A DNA stretch of 43,345 nucleotides, from NCBI GenBank assembly GCA_023390055.1, contig JAEWDP010000090.1, positions 1 to 43,345 on the forward strand, written 5' to 3'. This DNA is from Pseudomonadota bacterium (GTDB taxonomy: Bacteria > Pseudomonadota > Alphaproteobacteria > Rhizobiales > Rhizobiaceae). The notes beneath the pieces were generated by a model. That model searched no databases, was not told the origin of the DNA, and saw only the letters and a program-made list of their open reading frames with translations. Each line of letters starts with the position of its first letter. Positions within the stretch are counted from its first letter, which is position 1. Below are positions 8,182 to 15,510 of this stretch, in pieces. A program made the position numbers and the translations under genes.

Positions 8182-9291
8182 ATGGCTCAGATTACACTCA
8201 CGAAGGTCGGGAAATCTTTTGGCTCCGTCAACGTATTGCGCGATATCGACCTTCATGTAGTCGATGGTGAACTCGTCGTTTTTGTCGGCCCCTCTGGATG
8301 TGGCAAATCGACGTTGCTGCGGGTAATTGCAGGCCTTGAGAAAGTGTCCGAAGGGGAGATCGAGATCGATGGCCAATGCGTCAACGATGTGACCGCGGCA
8401 GAGCGTGGGTTGGCGATGGTCTTTCAATCCTATGCACTCTATCCGCATATGACGGTTCGACGGAACCTTGCCTTCGGCCTAGAGAACTCCAAGATGCCCA
8501 AAGCGGAAATTGCTGAACGCATTGCCGAAGTCGCTCGAATGCTCGAGATAGAACCCTATCTCGAAAGGCGCCCGGGTCAGTTGTCTGGCGGTCAACGTCA
8601 GCGTGTCGCGATCGGGCGCGCGATCGTCCGGCGTCCGGTGGCATTCCTTCTTGATGAACCACTTTCAAATCTTGATGCCGAACTGCGTGTCTCGACACGG
8701 GCCGAACTGGCCGCCCTACACGCTCGACTATCATCAACCATGATCTACGTAACGCATGATCAGGTTGAAGCGATGACGCTCGCCGACAGGATCGTGGTCA
8801 TGCGCGCAGGGAAGATCGAGCAGGTGGGAACGCCTCTTGAGCTGTATAACACGCCAGCAAATCGCTTCGTTGCGGGTTTTATCGGCGCGCCGCACATGAA
8901 TTTCCTGAAGGGACGGATCATTGAGCAGAAAGATGGCGCTCTGACCCTGTCCTTCGGTGATGCATACCGGGTGGTGCTGGATACGGCAAATGCGGCTGAT
9001 GTTAGGGAAAAAGAAGTTTCGGTGGGCGTTCGCCCCCAGCATCTCACTTTGAGTAACAACCCTTCAGATCCCAGGATCACGCTACGGCTTGTAGAGGCGC
9101 TAGGCTCGGAAACCGTGATCCATGGAGACATCAATGGCGAGCGGCTGATTGCCGTGCTGCCCGGCCAGCAGCCTTATCGGGCAGGCGACGAACTTCATGT
9201 CGATATCGCGGCGGCTCCCTTGCACCTGTTCAATGAGCAGGGCATCCGGCTGCTTTCTACAGATGGAAGCAAGGAGCAGATAGCAGCCTGA
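8182..9291 (+). CDS. Sugar ABC transporter ATP-binding protein, UgpC/MsmK type
   Basis: This 369-residue cytoplasmic ATPase powers the importer. Seen in order are Walker A GPSGCGKST (about 36-44), the Q-loop in MVFQSYALYPHM, signature LSGGQRQR (about 134-141), Walker B FLLDEPLSNLD (about 155-165) and the H-loop VTHDQVEAM (about 190-198). The C-terminal third (about 240-355, including VGVRPQHL) is the MOI/TOBE regulatory domain typical of the CUT1 group. Ten bases separate it from the permease gene. It is the last gene of this operon and converges on the monooxygenase gene with a 29-bp gap. Confidence 0.95.
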   Translation: MAQITLTKVGKSFGSVNVLRDIDLHVVDGELVVFVGPSGCGKSTLLRVIAGLEKVSEGEIEIDGQCVNDVTAAERGLAMVFQSYALYPHMTVRRNLAFGLENSKMPKAEIAERIAEVARMLEIEPYLERRPGQLSGGQRQRVAIGRAIVRRPVAFLLDEPLSNLDAELRVSTRAELAALHARLSSTMIYVTHDQVEAMTLADRIVVMRAGKIEQVGTPLELYNTPANRFVAGFIGAPHMNFLKGRIIEQKDGALTLSFGDAYRVVLDTANAADVREKEVSVGVRPQHLTLSNNPSDPRITLRLVEALGSETVIHGDINGERLIAVLPGQQPYRAGDELHVDIAAAPLHLFNEQGIRLLSTDGSKEQIAA

Positions 9292-9320
9292 GGTTCGCTT
9301 AGAAGTTCAATTTTCCTTGC

Positions 9321-10478
9321 TCAGTGTCGACTTCCCGCTCCGAGTGGTGTGGCTGGTGCCTTGTCGGGAATGCGTCCATAAACATGTGGTAAAGAGCAGG
9401 TTTTCAACTGCGAAAGCACCTTGCGACCAAAATGGTCAGCTTCGTCCAGATGTGGATAGCCGGAGAATATAAAAGCACGGATACCCATCTTCCGGTACGC
9501 TTCGATCTCGGAGAGGACTTGGTCAGTCGATCCGACAAGTGCAGCACCGCAGCCAGAGCGGGCTCTACCAATGCCGGTCCATAAATTTGGCTCGACATAG
9601 CCGAATTTGTCTGCCAGTTCTCGCGCGTGTGCTTGGTGGGCGACACCAAGGGATATGCTGTCATGACCTCTGGATCGGATCATGCTTCCGTATTCGTCGT
9701 CCAGCCGGGATACGAGATGTTCTGCGTATTCGCGTGCTTCTGTTTCCGTGTCGCGTACAATCATGTGAACACGTAGTCCGTAGTCAAGAAGTCGACCATG
9801 GGCCCGCGCGCGCGCATGGGCTGCATTCATGCGTTCGGCAATCTTCTCTTTTGCCTCCGGCCACATCAAGTAGACGTCGCACTGTGCGCCGCAGAGCTCG
9901 AGTGCGTCGGGTGAATACCCTCCGAAGTAGAGGAGCGGTCCGCCATTTTGCTGATAGGGCCTTGCAGGTTCGGTGGGGACGCCCTTGAAGCAGTAGATGT
10001 CTCCGTCGTGGTCGATGACATCGCGCGTCCAGGCTTGCCGAAGGATCTGGACCACTTCGTGGCTACGCCTGTAGCGATAGGCACTGTCTGCGACTTCCCC
10101 CGGGAAATCGGAGCTGATGATGTTGAGAGTGAGCCGTCCGCGTAGCATATGGTCAAGAGTGGCGATGGTGCGCGCGAGCATGATTGGCTGCATCTCGCCA
10201 CAGCGGATCGCGGCCAGCATGTTGATGCTATCGGTAATGGTGGCGCAGCCGGCGACGAAACTAAGTGTGTCCTGGCCGACCTGATACGATGAGGGGCACA
10301 GGATATTGCGGAAGCCGAGGGCTTCGGCCTTTTGCACGATCTTCGAGCAGTGTTCCCAGCTGGATCGTAATCTTCCCTCCGGTACGCCCAGATATTCGTA
10401 ATCGTCCGAACAGAGAGCTGAAAACCAGGAGATTTCGGAAGCGTCAAGGTCGATGGAGCGGACCGGAACAACGGTCAT
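9321..10478 (-). CDS. SsuD-like flavin-dependent (alkane/sugar) sulfonate monooxygenase
   Basis: This 385-residue LLM-class (luciferase-like) enzyme would use reduced FMN and O2. It aligns by eye with E. coli SsuD. The SsuD active-site residues Arg226, His228, Arg297 and Tyr331 (recalled from the literature) have counterparts at a constant +10 offset: R236 and H238 in GLRVHMIVRD, R307 in GRARSGCGAALVG, and Y341 in SGYPHLDEA. SsuD Cys54 is Ser64 here. The start at 10478 is fixed by GGAGG eight bases upstream. No ssuE reductase or ssuABC transporter is nearby, and it sits between a sugar importer and a sugar dehydrogenase. A sulfonated sugar, as for SmoC of the sulfoquinovose pathway, is possible. 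A different LLM substrate cannot be excluded. Confidence 0.85.
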   Translation of the reverse strand: MTVVPVRSIDLDASEISWFSALCSDDYEYLGVPEGRLRSSWEHCSKIVQKAEALGFRNILCPSSYQVGQDTLSFVAGCATITDSINMLAAIRCGEMQPIMLARTIATLDHMLRGRLTLNIISSDFPGEVADSAYRYRRSHEVVQILRQAWTRDVIDHDGDIYCFKGVPTEPARPYQQNGGPLLYFGGYSPDALELCGAQCDVYLMWPEAKEKIAERMNAAHARARAHGRLLDYGLRVHMIVRDTETEAREYAEHLVSRLDDEYGSMIRSRGHDSISLGVAHQAHARELADKFGYVEPNLWTGIGRARSGCGAALVGSTDQVLSEIEAYRKMGIRAFIFSGYPHLDEADHFGRKVLSQLKTCSLPHVYGRIPDKAPATPLGAGSRH

Positions 10479-10522
10479 GGGAAATCCTCCAGAGCCAATT
10501 TCGCTCTTGCGTAACATTCGAC

Positions 10523-10547
10523 TTGATGTAAATCAATACTATATCAA
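10523..10547. promoter_or_regulatory. Operator-like repeats in divergent promoter
   Basis: TTGAT (10523-10527) and ATCAA (10532-10536) form an inverted repeat with a four-base spacer. A further ATCAA lies at 10543-10547, 11 bp (one helical turn) after the previous one. They sit in the AT-rich gap between the monooxygenase start (10478) and the GntR-type gene (10592). Binding by that regulator is inferred. Confidence 0.45.
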
Positions 10548-10591
10548 TTTTGCGAGCAGATCCTGTATCGGGAGCCTTGGGCCGGGACGTG

Positions 10592-11296
10592 ATGAATCAG
10601 ACACCAGGTAGCCTGCCGATTTACCTGCAAGTCACAGAACTGCTGATCCGTGATCTTGCTGCCGGCAGGTTGATCGACGGGGAGAAGTTGCCGCCAGAGC
10701 GGGAGATGGCAGCTCAGCTAGGAATTGCAGTTGGTACGCTTCGCAAGGCGCTGGCGGAACTTCAGTCGCGCGGAATGCTGGATCGACGGCAGGGATCCGG
10801 AAACTACGTCCGGGCGATCAGCGATCCGAAGAGTGTCTATGCCATGTTCCGGCTTGAACTGCTTGAAGGAGGCGGATTACCCACTGCCGAAGTAATTGAT
10901 GTTGCCCGCCTCCCCAAGCCAGCGAGGTTGCCGCGGTTCGGCTCGACTTCTGATGGTCACAGGATTCGTCGCCTCAGGCGATTGTCTGGTAAGGTGGCTG
11001 CACTCGAGGAGATCTGGCTTGACGGCTCTTATGTGGAGGAAATTGTCCCTGCGGATCTGTCTGAATCACTTTATCTCTTCTATCGAACCCAAATTGGCCT
11101 GTGGATCGCCCGTGCAGAGGACAGTGCCGGCTTGGATACGGTTCCTGATTGGGCTCCCGCGGCGTTCGGGATACGGGTCGGAGCTCCCGTTCTCCACATC
11201 CTGCGTATCAGCGAAACGCGAGATGGCAGGCGTGCCGAGGTCTCGCGCACATGGGTAGACCACAATGTAGCGCGCTACGTATCACGGCTAAAATAG
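10592..11296 (+). CDS. GntR-family regulator, HutC/UTRA subfamily
   Basis: This is a 234-residue protein if started at the ATG at 10592; TTG (10550) and GTG (10589) starts are possible and no strong ribosome binding site decides. Residues about 8-75 are a GntR winged helix: LPIYLQVTELLIRDLAAGRL, LPPEREMAAQLGIAVGTLRKAL, and a wing QGSGNYV. Residues about 85-234 form a UTRA-type effector domain, with LEEIWLDGSYVE and a C-terminal VSRTWVDHNVARY. It diverges from the monooxygenase gene and lies 12 bp before a Gfo/Idh/MocA gene. It probably controls both, responding to a sugar-like ligand. The ligand is unknown. Confidence 0.9.
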   Translation: MNQTPGSLPIYLQVTELLIRDLAAGRLIDGEKLPPEREMAAQLGIAVGTLRKALAELQSRGMLDRRQGSGNYVRAISDPKSVYAMFRLELLEGGGLPTAEVIDVARLPKPARLPRFGSTSDGHRIRRLRRLSGKVAALEEIWLDGSYVEEIVPADLSESLYLFYRTQIGLWIARAEDSAGLDTVPDWAPAAFGIRVGAPVLHILRISETRDGRRAEVSRTWVDHNVARYVSRLK

Positions 11297-11308
11297 GAAA
11301 ACCGGGCG

Positions 11309-12424
11309 ATGAATTTGAGTTATGGTGTTATCGGCTGCGGTATGATGGGACAGGAGCACTTGCGCAATATTGCGCTACTGTCGGACACGCATGTCACCGC
11401 AATTTTCGAACCTGATCCAGGCATGCGCCATCGTTGCGCCGCTTTGGTCCCTGCCGCTGAGTTTGTCGGTTCCATCGAGGAGCTTCTTGGCAACGAAAAT
11501 GTCAACTGCCTGCTGATTGCGAGCCCCAATCATTTCCATCTCGGTCAACTCGAAAAGATTGCTGCAACCCGCCCGCTGCCGGTACTTATCGAAAAGCCGC
11601 TTTTTACGAATTCATACGAGATGCAGCGTATCGGCGCAATTCGGGCAAGTTACCCGGAGCCCATTTGGGTGGCGATGGAGTACCGCTATATGCCGCCGGT
11701 GGCCCGCCTTATTGCCGAGGCTGATCAGGTAACAGGCGGAATCAGGATGTTGACCATCCGCGAACACCGGTTTCCGTTCCTGGAAAAAGTTGGCAATTGG
11801 AATCGGTTCACCGCGAATACTGGTGGGACATTGGTGGAGAAGTGCTGTCATTTCTTCGATTTGATGCGGCTCATGCTGAAATCCGACCCCGTACGGATCA
11901 GTGCGTCAGCTGGCCAGGCAGTCAACCATCTGGACGAGACCCACGATGGACGACGCTCCGATGTCTGGGACAATGCCTACGTCATAGTTGACTTTGCATC
12001 CGGTGCCAGAGCGATGCTGGAATTGTGCATGTTTGCAGAAGGGTCCCGTTTTCAAGAAGAGATTATTGCGATCGGTCCAAGTGGAAAGATTGAATGCAAT
12101 GTACCTGGACCGGGCCGCTTCTGGCCAGGCCACCTGGGGGAGCCTCCGGTCGCTCAGGTTGTCGTTTCCCCGCGTGAGCCGAAGGGGCCGCACAAGATTG
12201 ATATCCCGATCGATCCTCGGCTGCTTGAGGCCGGTGATCATAACGGAGCTACGTTCTACCAGCATCAGCGTTTTCAGCAGGCGATATCTGGTCAGGGCGG
12301 GGTTGAGGTTTCGCTTGACGATGGCTGCTGGGCCGTTGCCATGGGGCTTGCGGCACAGGAGGCGGCGGAGCTGGGAAAGGTAGTCGAGTTCGAACCGAAT
12401 ACCGATGTCCGTCGTTTCGGTTAG
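11309..12424 (+). CDS. Gfo/Idh/MocA-family NAD(P)-dependent oxidoreductase
   Basis: The product has 371 residues, the usual family size. The N-terminal Rossmann fold shows YGVIGCGMMGQEH (about 5-17), then LIASPNHFH and the lysine motif LIEKPLF (about 93-99). The C-terminal alpha/beta domain carries GGTLVEKCCHFFDLMRLM (about 172-189), where His/Asp residues usually contribute to catalysis. Enzymes of this family oxidise or reduce sugars, inositols and related polyols in the cytoplasm. It is the second gene of the GntR unit. Together with the monooxygenase it may convert an aldehyde or keto-sugar intermediate, but the substrate cannot be read from the sequence. Confidence 0.9.
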   Translation: MNLSYGVIGCGMMGQEHLRNIALLSDTHVTAIFEPDPGMRHRCAALVPAAEFVGSIEELLGNENVNCLLIASPNHFHLGQLEKIAATRPLPVLIEKPLFTNSYEMQRIGAIRASYPEPIWVAMEYRYMPPVARLIAEADQVTGGIRMLTIREHRFPFLEKVGNWNRFTANTGGTLVEKCCHFFDLMRLMLKSDPVRISASAGQAVNHLDETHDGRRSDVWDNAYVIVDFASGARAMLELCMFAEGSRFQEEIIAIGPSGKIECNVPGPGRFWPGHLGEPPVAQVVVSPREPKGPHKIDIPIDPRLLEAGDHNGATFYQHQRFQQAISGQGGVEVSLDDGCWAVAMGLAAQEAAELGKVVEFEPNTDVRRFG

Positions 12425-12452
12425 GCACGTCAGTCCACAAACTGCCCACACC

Positions 12453-12492
12453 CCCTGGATACTGAACCGGAGTGCCGGTTCAGTATCCAGGG
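12453..12492. terminator. Perfect 18-bp hairpin, probable bidirectional terminator
   Basis: CCCTGGATACTGAACCGG (12453-12470) is exactly complementary to 12475-12492, with an AGTG loop. It sits 28 bp after the dehydrogenase stop codon, and its right arm contains the last codons and the TGA of the minus-strand HTH gene. Neither side has a T-run, so it is not a textbook intrinsic terminator. Transcript 3'-end formation or mRNA protection for both convergent genes is the likely role. Confidence 0.65.
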
Positions 12493-12734
12493 CCGTGGCC
12501 TTGGCCACTCAACAGCCAGCAGGGACTGACCCGAAGAATTCCTGCCAGCATGTCCAGGCGGTTTGACCGTGGCGCGGAACGGTCATTTTCCCAGTTGATC
12601 CAGGTGGTCTGTTCGACGCCGATGACAGCCGCTGATTCCTCGACGGACAACGCAACGGCATCCCGGGCGAGCGAGATACGGCCACCCAGGGTGTCATTGT
12701 CCATATCAGTGATTTGCGTTGACATTTCTTGCAT
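12480..12734 (-). CDS. Small XRE-type helix-turn-helix protein
   Basis: This is an 84-residue DNA-binding protein. The fold runs TLGGRISLARDAVALSVEESAAVIGV, then EQTTWINWENDRSAPRSNRLDMLAGIL, then VSPCWLLSGQG. That is the compact XRE/Cro repressor pattern common in Rhizobiales, with the W-x-x-W-E-N-D-R-S recognition-helix neighbourhood. The frame is open to 12884, but only the ATG at 12734 has GGAGG (12740-12744) at five bases. The stop codon lies within the perfect hairpin at 12453-12492. Upstream lies a long gap, so it seems to be monocistronic. Its target is unknown; it may regulate itself. Confidence 0.8.
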   Translation of the reverse strand: MQEMSTQITDMDNDTLGGRISLARDAVALSVEESAAVIGVEQTTWINWENDRSAPRSNRLDMLAGILRVSPCWLLSGQGHGPGY

Positions 12735-13511
12735 GATGACCTCCGACATATTTCGACCCCACGACAAGGAGCCTGGTGTTTTTCCCTGGGCCGATCCTTG
12801 GTCTTCTGGCCACGGCAGGTCCGGGGAGATGACAGTAGTTTTCATGTGTATCCAGAGTTTGCGGCGCGAGGGGCCAATCTCCATAAAGCAATACCGGGTG
12901 ACGCAGTGTAGTGTTCGGATATCCCAAGTCTTTGGGTATTTCCATCAACAGCATAACCACAGTATTTCTAGCGTCAGCAGCGAGAAGACGCTGCATCCGA
13001 AATCTCACACTCCGGATCGTTTGACGTTCGAGAGCGCAAGCGCGACATTATTGATGCACGAACTTCTATTTAAAGCAGAGAAATTGTGATGTCTATGGAA
13101 GTTTTATTCACAGTTGAGCCATCTGTAAAAATTGCATGCTCCAGACGGAGGCAATTCGGATGTTTGGACACAAGCAGATAATCTCGGACCGGGGCATGAA
13201 CTTGGCCCTGTCACGTCTGTGAAATAACCTGACTTGCGATACAAACGCTAAGGCCAACTTGAAAAATTGTGCTGTGAGTTCGACGGTGTCAGACTGTGGA
13301 ATATGAGCTGTGGCGGCAATCGGAGCAGATTGGAAAGTGCTGGCCGAGTCTGAGCCTGTGCAAAAGTCGATGCAGCTATCAAAACCAGGTTCATGGGCTT
13401 TCGAACAGAAGATCTTGGCGAGCCGCATTTCGGGTCGTGTCACTTATTGGCTCAGAGGAATGTACGAGTGACTAGGTTTCGGAGCGCGCATGAAGCTACA
13501 CGCCCGAACGA
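12735..13511. other. Long gap with no convincing gene
   Basis: About 780 bases. Open frames of up to about 110 codons occur on the minus strand (for example 13108-13443), but they lack ribosome binding sites and show no domain pattern. Composition is more AT-rich around 13060-13150. No tRNA, insertion-sequence ends or repeats were seen. It probably contains the promoter of the HTH gene and decayed sequence. Confidence 0.5.
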
Positions 13512-13538
13512 TTGACATTGGTCATTGATTTGTAGAAC
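13512..13538 (+). promoter_or_regulatory. Candidate promoter of the TPP riboswitch operon
   Basis: TTGACA (13512-13517) is a consensus -35 box. TAGAAC (13533-13538) at a 15-base spacing is an acceptable -10. Transcription would begin near 13545, just before the riboswitch P1 stem. Confidence 0.5.
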
Positions 13539-13545
13539 ATGGGGC

Positions 13546-13632
13546 CATTCCGAGGGGGGCATCGTAACGGTGCTGAGATGGCGGTGAGCCGGACCCTTGA
13601 ACCTGATCCGGGTCATACCGGCGTAGGAACGG
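13546..13632 (+). promoter_or_regulatory. TPP riboswitch (THI element)
   Basis: The conserved aptamer strings are all present in order: GGGGGGC (13554-13560), the pyrimidine-binding CTGAGAT (13573-13579), GGACCCTTGAACCTGATC (13591-13608), and GGGTCATACCGGCGTAGGAACGG ending near 13632. TTCC near 13548 can close P1 with GGAA. Thiamine pyrophosphate binding normally represses the genes downstream, here the ABC/TRAP transporter operon. The downstream sequence favours translational control through the hairpin at 13676-13703. Confidence 0.95.
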
Positions 13633-13675
13633 AAACGGCCAGTTTCATCGCCAGTTCTCTTCTTCGCTTAGCCTG

Positions 13676-13703
13676 GATCTCCATGATGTGACGTCGGGAG
13701 ATC
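13676..13703 (+). promoter_or_regulatory. Shine-Dalgarno sequestering hairpin (expression platform)
   Basis: GATCTCC (13676-13682) pairs with GGAGATC (13697-13703) over a 14-base loop. The right arm includes GGGAG (13696-13700), the only good Shine-Dalgarno sequence before the ATG at 13709. No T-run follows. This fits a translational off-switch controlled by the TPP aptamer 45 bases upstream. The anti-sequester pairing was not worked out. Confidence 0.55.
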
Positions 13704-13708
13704 GATCA

Positions 13709-13774
13709 ATGCCGTACATTTTGAGCCATGCGATAGCTGATCTTCGCCTCTGCCTTGCCAGGGCGAAGCAATAG
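13709..13774 (+). CDS. 21-residue ORF, candidate leader peptide or gene remnant
   Basis: An ATG nine bases after GGGAG opens a 21-codon frame (MPYILSHAIADLRL...), which ends in TAG at 13772-13774. That is eight bases before the ATG of the permease gene. The permease has no good ribosome binding site of its own, so translational coupling through this ORF would extend riboswitch control to it. I see no homology. It could instead be the remnant of a lost first cistron such as the missing ATPase gene. Existence as a translated ORF is inferred from the Shine-Dalgarno placement. Confidence 0.4.
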   Translation: MPYILSHAIADLRLCLARAKQ

Positions 13775-13782
13775 AGCCTGTC

Positions 13783-14529
13783 ATGTCCTTACGTCATATG
13801 GCACTGGGCACACTCGGCCTCTTGCTGCTCTGGCAGGCCGGGATCTGGCTCGCACATCCACCTCGCTATATTTTACCGTCGCCGTCGGATGTGGTGGCAG
13901 CGCTTGCGCTCAAGAGGAGTTTTCTCTTCTGGCACAGTCTCATAACCATAACCGAGATCATTGTCGGGCTATTCTGTGGCGCGCTTCTCGGGGCCACTAT
14001 AGCCCTGCTTTGCGCGGCCCTTCCGCGTCTCGGAGGGGTCTTCTGGCCAATGGTGCTGGTCATGCAAGCACTGCCAGTCTTTGTTCTCGCTCCAGTACTT
14101 GTGCTGTGGTTCGGTTTTGGTATCGCTTCGAAGGCGGTTATGGCGACGATCATCATCTTTTTCCCTGTTGCATCGGCATTTGCCGACGGGTTGCGCCGTA
14201 CTGAACCTTCCATTCTCGATGCTGTTGCGATGACCGAGGCAAGCCACTGGCAGACGCTTCGCTATATCCGCGTGCCGCTGGCTTTGCCCGCTCTGGTTTC
14301 GGGCCTGCGCGTTGCTGCCCCGCTTGCGCCAATTGGTGCAGTTGTCGGCGAATGGGTCGGGGCGTCTGCCGGACTTGGGTTCGTTATGGTTCAGGCCAAT
14401 GCGCGCATGCAGACGGATACTGTCTTTGCTGCCATGTCCATTCTCGCCTTGCTCGCCCTTTTGCTGCGCTTGGCCGTCGACTGGACGACCGCGCGACTTG
14501 TTCCATGGGCGCCAGAAGCCCAATCCTAG
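13783..14529 (+). CDS. ABC permease for thiamine precursor, ThiX-like
   Basis: This 248-residue inner-membrane protein of the NitT/TauT permease group has about six hydrophobic segments. It has the PPRYILPSPSDVVAAL opening typical of SsuC/TauC/ThiX proteins (near 25-40). Its ATPase-contacting loop, LDAVAMTEASHWQTLRYIRV, lies at about 145-164. The TPP riboswitch upstream and the ThiY-like gene downstream point to uptake of a thiamine pyrimidine precursor (HMP or formylaminopyrimidine). No matching ATPase gene is present, so it must borrow one encoded elsewhere or be non-functional. The start is the ATG at 13783, eight bases after the 21-codon ORF; M6 at 13798 is an alternative. Confidence 0.85.
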   Translation: MSLRHMALGTLGLLLLWQAGIWLAHPPRYILPSPSDVVAALALKRSFLFWHSLITITEIIVGLFCGALLGATIALLCAALPRLGGVFWPMVLVMQALPVFVLAPVLVLWFGFGIASKAVMATIIIFFPVASAFADGLRRTEPSILDAVAMTEASHWQTLRYIRVPLALPALVSGLRVAAPLAPIGAVVGEWVGASAGLGFVMVQANARMQTDTVFAAMSILALLALLLRLAVDWTTARLVPWAPEAQS

Positions 14530-14562
14530 ATGTTTCAGGATGATTAGCCGGAGAAGAAACAA

Positions 14563-15510
14563 ATGAATTGCAGGTTGTTGAATGTTCTGACGGCTCTCGC
14601 AGTGCTGTTTTTACCAACGTCTGTTAGCGCAGCCGACAAGCTAAGGATAATGCTGGAGTGGTTCGTCAATCCCGACCACGCTCCGATCGTGGTTGCCCTT
14701 GAGAAAGGTATATTCGAAAAGGTCGGCCTGGAGGTGGAGCTTGTGCCTCCGGTCGATCCTTCAGCTGTACCGCGGCTGGTTGCGGCCAAGCAGGCGGATA
14801 TTGGCATCCATTACCAGCCAAATCTTTATCTTGATCACGAAGCCGGATTGCCGATTGTCCGGTTCGGAACCCTGGTTGAAACGCCGCTCAATATGGTCAC
14901 AGTGCTCGCTGATGGCCCGATCCAGACACTTGGTGATCTCAAGGGCAAGAAGGTGGGCTTTTCCGTATCCGGTTTTGAAGATGCCATGCTGGTTCGTATG
15001 CTGGCAGCCGCTGACGTCAGTCTAGACGAAGTAAAGCTGATCAATGTCAACTTTGCTCTCACATCCTCGTTGCTAAGCGGCCAGGTCGATGCGACTGTTG
15101 GCGGCTTTCGGAATTTTGAGCTGACGCAGATACGCCTCGAGGGTGGAAAGGCACGTGCGTTCTTCCCCGAGGAAAACGGTGTACCCATCTACGATGAACT
15201 GATCTTTGTTACGCACAAGGATCTTGTGAACGATAACCGCCTTGTCCGTTTCCTAGAAGCGATCGAACAGGCTGCTATCTTTCTGACGAACCACCCGGAG
15301 GAGGCATGGGAGCTCTTCATAAAGGCCTATCCGGACCTCGATGATAGATTGAACAATCAGGCATTTCTTGACACTCTTGCCCGATTTGCAAAGCGGCCGT
15401 CGGCTCTGGACCGAAATCGCTATCGGCGTTTCGGTGCTTTTATGGCTGAAAGCGGGCTCATAGGAAAAGCACCCGCAATCGACGATATAGCAATTGAAAT
15501 TCACGGATGA
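14563..15510 (+). CDS. ABC substrate-binding protein, ThiY/NMT1-THI5-like
   Basis: This 315-residue periplasmic protein has a signal peptide (cleavage likely after VSA near residue 23). The mature N-terminus KLRIMLEWFVNPDHAPIVVALEKGIFEKVGLEVELVPP is the hallmark of the NMT1/THI5-like binding proteins that capture hydroxymethylpyrimidine-type thiamine precursors. PSAVPRLVAAKQADIGIHY follows. The TPP riboswitch supports this role. Its 3' end overlaps the TRAP gene by ATGA, which ties the TRAP genes to the same translational unit. The exact ligand (HMP, FAMP or thiamine) is open. Confidence 0.88.
   Translation: MNCRLLNVLTALAVLFLPTSVSAADKLRIMLEWFVNPDHAPIVVALEKGIFEKVGLEVELVPPVDPSAVPRLVAAKQADIGIHYQPNLYLDHEAGLPIVRFGTLVETPLNMVTVLADGPIQTLGDLKGKKVGFSVSGFEDAMLVRMLAAADVSLDEVKLINVNFALTSSLLSGQVDATVGGFRNFELTQIRLEGGKARAFFPEENGVPIYDELIFVTHKDLVNDNRLVRFLEAIEQAAIFLTNHPEEAWELFIKAYPDLDDRLNNQAFLDTLARFAKRPSALDRNRYRRFGAFMAESGLIGKAPAIDDIAIEIHG

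Noticed and set aside
12472..13089. 205-codon open frame on the plus strand
   Set aside because: It overlaps the HTH gene in antisense; the HTH frame has a clear domain and Shine-Dalgarno, this one has neither.
13108..13443. 111-codon open frame on the minus strand before the TPP riboswitch
   Set aside because: No ribosome binding site, no domain pattern, and irregular composition; treated as non-coding or decayed sequence.
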